This document shows positions 57,988 to 64,000 of a stretch of DNA of 64,000 nucleotides, one piece after another; positions within the stretch are counted from its first letter, which is position 1, and the number at the start of each line of letters is the position of its first letter. Source of the DNA: Alphaproteobacteria bacterium (GTDB lineage Bacteria; Pseudomonadota; Alphaproteobacteria; JANSWW01); assembly GCA_024743275.1 (NCBI GenBank), contig JANSWW010000003.1, forward strand, positions 248,001-312,000, written 5' to 3'. The translations under genes were made by a program, and so were the position numbers. Below the pieces are notes generated by a model. That model did not search any database. It saw nothing but the letters and a program-made list of their open reading frames with translations, and was not told the origin of the DNA.

Positions 57988-59151
57988 CTACTTCACCCGT
58001 TCGAGGATGGAGACATAGTTGGCGACGGCGGCACCGCCCATGTTGAAGATGCCGCCGAGCTTGGCGTCCTTTACCTGGAAGTCGCCCGCCTCCCCGGCGA
58101 GCTGCATGGCGGCGATGGCGTGCATGGAAACGCCGGTGGCGCCGACCGGATGGCCCTTGGACTTGAGCCCCCCCGACGGGTTGACCGGCAGCTTGCCGTC
58201 CATCTCCGTCTGGCCTTCTTCGGCGATCTTGGCGCCTTCGCCGCGCTTGGCGAGGCCCATCGCCTCGTATTCCAGCAGTTCGGCGATGGTGAAGCAGTCA
58301 TGGGTCTCGACGAAGGACAGATCGTCCAGGCTGAGGCCGGACTGGTCGAACGCCTTCTTCCAGGCCACCTCGCAGCCCTCGAAAAGCGTGATGTCGCGCT
58401 TCGACATGGGCAGGAAATCGTTGACCTGCTGGGCGGCCCGGAAGGCGATGGCCTTATCGGAGCCCAGGGCGGTATCGACATCCGTCAGCACGACGGCCGC
58501 GGCGCCGTCGGAGACCAGGGAGCAATCGGTGCGCTTGAGCGGTCCGGCGACCTTCGGGTTCTTTTCGCTCTCGGTGCGGCAGAAGTCGTAGCCCACGTCC
58601 TTCTGCATATGGGCGAAGGGGTTCTTGGCGCCGTTGCTGTGGTTCTTGGCGGCGATCCGGGCGAGCGCGTCAGACTGGTCGCCATGCTTTTGGAAGTAAA
58701 GCTCGGCGATCTTGCCGAAGACACCGGCGAAGCCGGCGGGGATGTCGCCCTCTTCCTTGAGATAGGCGGCCTTGATCAGGGTTTCGCCGACCTGGCGGCC
58801 GGAGACGGCGGTCATCTTCTCGACACCGACGACCAGGACCCGCTTGGCCTTTTTCGCCTCGATCACGTTGATCGCCTGGTGGATCGCCGCCGTGCCGGTG
58901 GCGCAGGCGTTCTCCACATGGGTCGAGGGCGTGAAGCGAAAGCGCGGATCCGCCTGCAGGACCAGGGAGGAGGGGAACTCCTGCCGGTCGAAGCCGCCGT
59001 TGAACTGGCCGACATAGATCATGTCGATGTCATCGGGGCTCAGCCCGGCGTTTTCGAGGGCGTCGACGGCGACTTTGACGATCATCTCCTCGACATCGTC
59101 TTCCCGCTTGCCGAACTGCAAATGGGCCCAACCGGTAATGCACGCAGTCAT
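57988..59151 (-). CDS. Thiolase family protein (acetyl-CoA acetyltransferase/SCPx type)
   Basis: A 387-residue thiolase-superfamily enzyme. The nucleophilic cysteine is in HVENACATGTAAIHQA (about residue 87), the second active-site region in VETHDCFTIAELLEYEAMGL, and the GHPVGATG loop carries the catalytic histidine. This pattern is of the SCP2/SCPx-type, not the classic biosynthetic PhaA type. It could act in beta-oxidation-like cleavage of branched or unusual acyl-CoAs. It is transcribed alone on the minus strand. Confidence 0.88.
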   Translation of the reverse strand: MTACITGWAHLQFGKREDDVEEMIVKVAVDALENAGLSPDDIDMIYVGQFNGGFDRQEFPSSLVLQADPRFRFTPSTHVENACATGTAAIHQAINVIEAKKAKRVLVVGVEKMTAVSGRQVGETLIKAAYLKEEGDIPAGFAGVFGKIAELYFQKHGDQSDALARIAAKNHSNGAKNPFAHMQKDVGYDFCRTESEKNPKVAGPLKRTDCSLVSDGAAAVVLTDVDTALGSDKAIAFRAAQQVNDFLPMSKRDITLFEGCEVAWKKAFDQSGLSLDDLSFVETHDCFTIAELLEYEAMGLAKRGEGAKIAEEGQTEMDGKLPVNPSGGLKSKGHPVGATGVSMHAIAAMQLAGEAGDFQVKDAKLGGIFNMGGAAVANYVSILERVK

Positions 59152-59251
59152 GGTGTTCCTCCACCGCTTTGTCGATAATCAGTACGTGACGCTTTAGCAA
59201 ATCCGAAAGCACGGGGGAACCGCTTCGCGGCAGAGCAGACCTGTCCCCCGG

Positions 59252-59779
59252 TCACTTCTTGGGCAAACGCCGGTAGCGCACGAAGCTGTAGCCCGGGGTG
59301 TCGCCGTCCGGCGGAAAGGTCTCGCGGCTTTCCTCCGTGAATTCCGCCCGGTCGAAGGCCGGAAAGAAGGCGTCGCCCGCGACCTCCAGGTCGATTTCGC
59401 AGAGATCGAGAAAATCGCAGAGCGGCAGGGCCGCGGCGTAGATCTCGCCGCCGCCGATGACGAAGACCGTCGGCGCGTCGCCGGCCAGGGCCAGCGCGTC
59501 CTCCAGCGAGGACGCCGTCTCGACGCCGGGCGCTTCGAAATCCGCCTGACGCGTGATCACGATGTTGCGCCGGTTGGGCAGCGGCCGGCCGATCGCCTCG
59601 AAGGTCTTGCGCCCCATCAGGATCGGGTGGCCGCTGGTCACCCGCTTGAAGCGCTTGAGGTCGGCCGGCAGATGCCAGGGCATGTGACCGTCCTTGCCGA
59701 TGACGTTGGCCTTGGCGACGGCGGCGATCAGACCAATCTCGGGGCGGCCGATTTCCGGTCGGCCTTTTTGCGGCGCCAT
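59252..59779 (-). CDS. folA: Dihydrofolate reductase
   Basis: A 175-residue enzyme that reduces dihydrofolate with NADPH. IGLIAAVAKANVIGKDGHMPWHLPADLKRFKRVTSGHPILMGRKTFEAIGRPLPNR gives the M20 loop, folate site and NADPH phosphate site; FVIGGGEIYAAAL is the second cofactor block. An N-terminal extension (MAPQKGRPEIGRPEIGL) includes a short GRPEIG repeat. ATG at 59779 comes 4 bp after the thyA stop, giving the usual thyA-folA pair. Confidence 0.96.
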   Translation of the reverse strand: MAPQKGRPEIGRPEIGLIAAVAKANVIGKDGHMPWHLPADLKRFKRVTSGHPILMGRKTFEAIGRPLPNRRNIVITRQADFEAPGVETASSLEDALALAGDAPTVFVIGGGEIYAAALPLCDFLDLCEIDLEVAGDAFFPAFDRAEFTEESRETFPPDGDTPGYSFVRYRRLPKK

Positions 59780-59783
59780 GGCG

Positions 59784-60593
59784 TCAGACCGCGACCGGGG
59801 CCGGGATATGCGGATGGGCCTGATATCCGACCAGTTCGAAATCCTCGAAGACGAAGGCGTCGAGGTCAGTCCGGTGCGGATTGAGATGCATCTCCGGCAG
59901 CGGATAGGGATCGCGGGAAAGTTGTTCCCGGGCCTGATCGAGATGATTGAGATAGAGATGGGCGTCGCCGAAGCTGTGCACGAAATCGCCCGGTTTCAGG
60001 CCGGTCACCTGCGCCACCATCAGGGTCAGCAGGGCGTAGGACGCGATGTTGAAGGGCACGCCCAGAAAGATGTCGGCGCTGCGCTGATAGAGCTGGCACG
60101 ACAGCCTGCCGTCGGCGACATAGAACTGGAACAGGCAATGACAGGGGGCGAGCGCCATCTGGTCGAGTTCGGCCACATTCCAGGCCGAGACCACCAGCCG
60201 GCGGCTGTCCGGGTTGGTCCTGATCTGATCGACGATGCGGCCGAGTTGGTCGATCGACCCTCCACCGGACATCTCACCGGCGGGCGCGGGCCACGAGCGC
60301 CATTGCCGCCCGTAAACCGGACCTAGGTCACCATTGTCGTCGGCCCATTCATCCCAGATGGAAACCTTGTTTTGCTTCAGATAGGCGATATTCGTCTCGC
60401 CTTTTATGAACCAGAGAAGCTCGTGAAGGATCGAGCGCAGATGCAGCTTCTTGGTCGTCACCAACGGAAAACCGGCCCCGAGATCGAAGCGCATCTGATG
60501 GCCGAAAACCGATTTGGTGCCGGTGCCGGTGCGGTCGGTCTTGGTGGCTCCCTCTTCCAGAACCCGACGCATCAAAGCGTGATACTGCTCCAT
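59784..60593 (-). CDS. thyA: Thymidylate synthase ThyA
   Basis: A 269-residue enzyme that methylates dUMP using methylene-tetrahydrofolate. The nucleophile is C151 in [12 protein letters not shown]. Phosphate-binding [39 protein letters not shown] and [20 protein letters not shown] are family blocks, and the length equals the short E. coli form (about 264). It regenerates dihydrofolate, which the next gene product reduces. The 243-bp upstream spacer is shared with hflK and has no gene. Confidence 0.97.
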   Translation of the reverse strand: MEQYHALMRRVLEEGATKTDRTGTGTKSVFGHQMRFDLGAGFPLVTTKKLHLRSILHELLWFIKGETNIAYLKQNKVSIWDEWADDNGDLGPVYGRQWRSWPAPAGEMSGGGSIDQLGRIVDQIRTNPDSRRLVVSAWNVAELDQMALAPCHCLFQFYVADGRLSCQLYQRSADIFLGVPFNIASYALLTLMVAQVTGLKPGDFVHSFGDAHLYLNHLDQAREQLSRDPYPLPEMHLNPHRTDLDAFVFEDFELVGYQAHPHIPAPVAV

Positions 60594-60836
60594 GGGTCAC
60601 CATATTTAGTGTTTCTTGTTCACTTCACCACAATATACGCTGTCTGAGGCCGGTCTCTCAAGAGGGGACGCGTGGATCGACCCGAATTCGCTGTGGATAA
60701 TCCACCCCCCTGCGACCCTTCGGCGGCGGGAAGCGCTGGCATCGCGACGCATTAACCCCTATCTGTGCATCTGTCATGTCCAAGTGCGGCACCTATGTTT
60801 GTGTGTGTCGACTTCTCCAGGTTCAAGGGAGCAACA

Positions 60837-62006
60837 ATGCCCTGGGATAATAAAGGTGGATCCGGCGGCCCGTGGGGCGGCGGCGGTAGCGGTGGAAATG
60901 GCGGCAGCCCGTGGGGCCGGCCGCAAGGTGGCGGCGGTGGCGGCGGCGGTGGTCGCGGTCCCGGCGGCCCGACCCCGCCCGACGTCGAAGAGCTTCTGCG
61001 CCGCGGCCAAGACAATCTCAAAAAGTTCATTCCGGGCGGCGGCGGCAACAAGATCCTGATCGGGATCGGCGCGGCCGTGCTGGTCGCGATCTGGCTGTTC
61101 AGCGGTTTCTATCGGGTGCAGCCCAACGAGCAAGGCGTGGTCCTGCGCTTCGGCGAGTGGATCAATACGACCCAGCCGGGCCTGCACTACCATCTGCCGA
61201 CCCCGATCGAGACCGTGATCACCCCCGATGTGACCCGCGAGAACCGGATCGAGGTGGGCTTCCGCTCCACCGGCCAGACCACATCGCGGGGCAGCAGCGT
61301 CGCCGACGTGCCCGAGGAAAGCCTGATGCTGACCGGGGACGAGAACATCGTCGACATCGACTTCGTCGTGTTCTGGCGGATCCAGGATGCCGGTCAGTTC
61401 CTCTTCAATATCCGCAGCCCCGATCTGACCGTGAAGGCGGCCGCCGAATCGGTGATGCGGGAAATCGTCGGCCAGACGCCGATCCAGACCACGCTGACCG
61501 AGGGCCGTCTGGTCATCGAACAGCGGGCCCAGGAAGAAATGCAGCGGCTGTTGAACGAGTATTTGGCCGGTATCGAAATCCGTTCCGTTCAGCTTCAGGC
61601 GGTCGATCCGCCGCAGGACGTCATCGACGCCTTCAACGAGGTGCAGCGCGCCAAGGCGGACAAGGAGCGGACCCGGAACGAAGCGGAAGCCTATCGTAAC
61701 GACATCGTCCCGCGGGCCAGGGGTCAGGCGGAACGGCTGATCCAGGAAGCGCGGGCCTATAAGGAAGAGGTCGTGGAGCGATCGACCGGTGACGCCAACC
61801 GCTTCAATCAGGTCTACGCGGCCTATAGCATCGCCGAGGACGTCACCAAGCGGCGGATCTATCTCGAAACCCTCGAGCAGGTTCTGGGCGGCGTGAACAA
61901 GGTGATCATCGACGACGCGATCGGTGAGGGCGGCGGCCAGGGCGTGGTGCCCTATCTGCCGCTGCCGGAAGTCCAGAAGCGCCAGCAGCAATCCCGAACC
62001 AACTAG
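60837..62006 (+). CDS. hflK: FtsH protease modulator HflK
   Basis: A 389-residue band-7/SPFH membrane protein that forms, with HflC, a cage around FtsH. The N-terminal 65 residues are an extreme glycine-rich stretch (GGSGGPWGGGGSGGNGG then a polyglycine run). One span lies near residues 77-96 (ILIGIGAAVLVAIWLFSGFY), then the SPFH domain VQPNEQGVVLRFGEW and a coiled-coil C-terminus (FNEVQRAKADKERTRNEAEAYRNDIVPRARGQAERLIQEA). ATG at 60837 (MPWDNK) follows AGGGAGCAAC. hflC follows 23 bp later. Confidence 0.95.
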   Translation: MPWDNKGGSGGPWGGGGSGGNGGSPWGRPQGGGGGGGGGRGPGGPTPPDVEELLRRGQDNLKKFIPGGGGNKILIGIGAAVLVAIWLFSGFYRVQPNEQGVVLRFGEWINTTQPGLHYHLPTPIETVITPDVTRENRIEVGFRSTGQTTSRGSSVADVPEESLMLTGDENIVDIDFVVFWRIQDAGQFLFNIRSPDLTVKAAAESVMREIVGQTPIQTTLTEGRLVIEQRAQEEMQRLLNEYLAGIEIRSVQLQAVDPPQDVIDAFNEVQRAKADKERTRNEAEAYRNDIVPRARGQAERLIQEARAYKEEVVERSTGDANRFNQVYAAYSIAEDVTKRRIYLETLEQVLGGVNKVIIDDAIGEGGGQGVVPYLPLPEVQKRQQQSRTN

Positions 62007-62029
62007 GGCCGTAGTCAGGGAACGAAACA

Positions 62030-62938
62030 ATGAAACGTATCGTCGCCATCGTTCTTGGCGTCCTCGCCATCGCCGTCATCGTCGTCGGCTCAAGCGCCCT
62101 CTTCACCGTGCATCAGACCCAGCAGGCGCTGGTCCTGCAGTTCGGTGAGCCGAAGCGGGCGATCAAAGATCCGGGCCTCAAGGTGAAAATCCCCTTCATC
62201 CAGGATGTCCAGTTCTACGAGAAGCGGACGTTGCCGCTCGATCCGCCGCGTCAGCAGGTCATCCTGATCGACCAGAAGCGGATGGATGTGGATACCTTCG
62301 GCCGGTTCCGGATCGAAGACCCGCTGCGCTTCTTTCAGACCGTCGGCAACGAGACCGGCGCCCGCTCGCGGCTTTCGGCGATCATCAACTCGGCCCTGCG
62401 CCGGGTGCTTGGTAACGTGTCGCTGCCGCAGATCCTCTCCGACGAACGTCAGGGCCTGATCGATCAGATCCGCGGCGAAGTGAATGTCGAGGCCAACCGT
62501 CTCGGTATCGAAATCGTCGAAGTGCGGATCCGCCGGGCCGATTATCCGGAAGAAACCAGCCAAGCGATCTTCAACCGGATGCGTTCCGAACGGGAGCGGG
62601 AAGCCTCGGAATTCCGCGCCGAGGGCGAGGAGCTTTCGCAGCAGATCCGGTCCGACGCCGACCGCCAACAGACGGTGATTCTCGCCGCCGCCGAGCGGCA
62701 GGCCCAGGAGCTGCGCGGTGAGGGGGATAGCCAGGCGATCCGGATTTATGCCGAAGCTTTCGGCAAGGACCCGGATTTCTTCGCCTTCTATCGGTCGATG
62801 GAGGCCTACCGGACGGCGCTGAGCGGGTCGGATACCACCATGGTCCTCTCCCCGGACAGCGACTTCTTCGAGTTCTTCAACTCTCTGCAAGGGATTACCG
62901 GCCGGTCGGATACGGACCGGAGCCCCGCCGACGAGTAG
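62030..62938 (+). CDS. hflC: FtsH protease modulator HflC
   Basis: A 302-residue partner of HflK. One N-terminal span (IVAIVLGVLAIAVIVVGSSALF), then the SPFH domain beginning FTVHQTQQALVLQFGEPKRAIKDPGLKVKIPFIQDVQFYEKRTLPLD. The coiled-coil part has RMRSEREREASEFRAEGEELSQQIRSDADRQQTVILAAAERQAQELRGEGDSQAIRIYAEAFGKDPDFFAFYRSMEAY, the family signature. It is followed by an intrinsic terminator and then the DegP-type gene. Confidence 0.95.
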   Translation: MKRIVAIVLGVLAIAVIVVGSSALFTVHQTQQALVLQFGEPKRAIKDPGLKVKIPFIQDVQFYEKRTLPLDPPRQQVILIDQKRMDVDTFGRFRIEDPLRFFQTVGNETGARSRLSAIINSALRRVLGNVSLPQILSDERQGLIDQIRGEVNVEANRLGIEIVEVRIRRADYPEETSQAIFNRMRSEREREASEFRAEGEELSQQIRSDADRQQTVILAAAERQAQELRGEGDSQAIRIYAEAFGKDPDFFAFYRSMEAYRTALSGSDTTMVLSPDSDFFEFFNSLQGITGRSDTDRSPADE

Positions 62939-62963
62939 AAACGGGCGTTTGATTCCGTGACGG

Positions 62964-63021
62964 ACCCCGCGCCGCTTTCCTGCCCAATTCGGGTCGTAAG
63001 GAGAGCGTCCGCGGGGTTTTT
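62964..63021 (+). terminator. Intrinsic terminator after hflC
   Basis: ACCCCGCG (62964-62971) and CGCGGGGT (63010-63017) form an 8-bp stem around a 38-nt loop, and the stem runs directly into TTTTT. The loop is long, but the GC-stem-plus-U-tract pattern 26 bp after the hflC stop fits a terminator. Confidence 0.65.
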
Positions 63022-63079
63022 CGTTTCCCGCCCCGCCATCTGAGGATAGCCTTCTCTCACGAGAAAAATGAGGACTGCG

Positions 63080-64000
63080 ATGTTCCTGAAACCGCTCCGG
63101 ACGGCCCTTGCCGCCGCCACTCTCCTGATCGTCACCCCAGTCATGGTTTCCGGGGGTGCGTCTGCGGCTTCCGCGCCGGACAGTTTCGCCGATCTGGCCG
63201 AACGCCTGTTGCCGTCGGTGGTGAACATCTCCACAAGCCAGGCTCCCGAGGCGCCGTCCGACGACGGCCCGCAGTTCCGCCTGCCGCCGGATTCGCCGTT
63301 CCAGGATCTGTTTCCGGAATTCTTCGACCGCGAGCGGCCGCAGCAGCGGCCCTCCACCTCGCTCGGCTCCGGCTTTATCATCGATGCCAGCGGGATCATC
63401 GTCACCAACAACCATGTGATCGCGGATGCCGACGAGATCCGGGTCACGCTGTCCAACGATGTCGAGCTGCCCGCCGAGATCATCGGGCGGGACGAGAAGA
63501 CCGACATCGCCGTCCTCAAGGTCGATCCGGCGGGGCAGAGCCTGAAGGCGGTTCCGATTGGCGACAGCAGCAAGACCCGAATTGGCGATTGGGTGATCGC
63601 CATCGGCAATCCCTTCGGCCTCGGCGGCACGGTGACCGCCGGGATCGTCTCGGCGCGGGGCCGCGATATCGGCCAGGGGCGCTATGACGACTTCATCCAG
63701 ACCGACGCCTCTATCAACCGGGGGAACTCCGGTGGCCCGATGTTCAACATGGATGGCGAGGTGATCGGCATCAACACGGCGATCTTCTCGCCGACCGGCG
63801 GTTCCGTCGGCATCGGCTTCGCGGTTCCGACCTCGCTCGCCGGCAAGGTCATCGACCAGCTGATCGAGTTCGGCCGGACCCGCCGGGGCTGGATCGGCGT
63901 CCGCATTCAGCCGGTGACCGACGACATCGCCGAGACCCTGTCCCTGCCACTGGCGCGCGGCGCCCTGGTGGCCGCCGTCACCGAGACCGGGCCGGCCGAA
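63080..64000 (+). CDS. DegP/DegQ-type periplasmic serine protease, 3' end beyond window
   Basis: The first 307 codons of a Do-family HtrA protease. The signal peptide ends near GGASAASA (residues 25-32). The catalytic triad is H112 (TNNHVIAD), D142 (KTDIAVLKV) and S217 (RGNSGGPMF). The first PDZ domain begins near residue 270 (RRGWIGVRIQPVTDDIAETL) and is cut by the window end. ATG at 63080 has GAGGA five bases upstream; an in-frame ATG at 63068 would add four residues. Its position after hflKC is conserved in proteobacteria. Confidence 0.93.
   Translation, partial: MFLKPLRTALAAATLLIVTPVMVSGGASAASAPDSFADLAERLLPSVVNISTSQAPEAPSDDGPQFRLPPDSPFQDLFPEFFDRERPQQRPSTSLGSGFIIDASGIIVTNNHVIADADEIRVTLSNDVELPAEIIGRDEKTDIAVLKVDPAGQSLKAVPIGDSSKTRIGDWVIAIGNPFGLGGTVTAGIVSARGRDIGQGRYDDFIQTDASINRGNSGGPMFNMDGEVIGINTAIFSPTGGSVGIGFAVPTSLAGKVIDQLIEFGRTRRGWIGVRIQPVTDDIAETLSLPLARGALVAAVTETGPAE

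Noticed and set aside
60837..61040. Sequencing or assembly artefact in the glycine-rich start of hflK
   Set aside because: HflK proteins commonly have a glycine-rich, low-complexity N-terminus and the frame continues intact into the SPFH domain.

Overview
The window is dense, GC-rich DNA (well above 60% G+C by eye) from an alphaproteobacterium, most likely of the Rhodospirillales or a neighbouring order. The evidence is a complete ccmABCDEFGHI cytochrome c maturation cluster, a SoxR with a short C-terminal cysteine cluster, the DUF1476 F1-ATPase inhibitor divergent from purC-purS, hflK-hflC-degP, and a LIV-type transporter interleaved with acyl-CoA ligases. I found no rRNA, tRNA, CRISPR array, prophage or transposase gene. 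The window opens inside an unrecognised minus-strand gene and ends inside a DegP-type protease.

Layout. 1-2.3 kb: poorly characterised genes (an HTH/PAS-like protein and a GNAT-like protein). 2.3-10.8 kb: an orphan polar amino-acid ABC ATPase followed, on the same strand, by the ccm operon with many 4-nt ATGA/GTGA overlaps. 11-21.7 kb: a minus-strand block with livG, a long-chain acyl-CoA synthetase, livH, livM, a periplasmic binding protein, livF, an MFS transporter and a PaaK-like CoA ligase. This reads as uptake plus CoA activation of an organic acid. 22-25 kb: nucleoside hydrolase, MFS exporter and divergent soxR, with a SoxR box between the last two. 25-31.7 kb: aconitase, an orphan RebB-like R-body protein, nitronate monooxygenase, ChrA and a DUF1223 protein. 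32-34.5 kb: an HD-domain protein and a PhyH-family dioxygenase with a divergent LysR regulator, resembling the oxidative phosphonate oxygenase pairs. 34.5-37 kb: two small helical proteins, a double cupin and a methyltransferase. 37-39.6 kb: a DUF559 nuclease-like gene enclosed by REP-type palindromes, then an SbtB-like PII protein, an SbtA bicarbonate transporter and a divergent beta-carbonic anhydrase. 39.6-43.7 kb: DUF1476, purC, purS, GNAT, mazEF and argG. 44-49.6 kb: class 3 lipase-like protein, Hsp20, APC permease, secreted type B carboxylesterase. 49.7-57.9 kb: YbbA/YbbP-type ABC system divergent from a TesA-like esterase, FIST protein, aldo/keto reductase, then thpR, sirtuin and a uracil-DNA glycosylase-like protein. 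58-64 kb: thiolase, thyA-folA, and hflK-hflC-degP.

The most unusual signal is a family of extragenic palindromic elements bounded by CCCTCACCC and GGGTGAGGG. One copy (27883-27998) is short and has no gene. A second (37003-37461) has the same two half-elements but encloses exactly one gene, a DUF559 (Vsr-like fold) protein. This looks like a short non-coding element and a longer gene-bearing version of it, comparable in logic to REP/RAYT systems but with a different enzyme. Other leads are the PhyH-HD-LysR cassette, the SbtA-SbtB-carbonic anhydrase module, the orphan RebB, and regulatory dyads upstream of soxR/MFS, acnA and hsp20. All function calls rest on reading the sequence and family knowledge; no database search was run.
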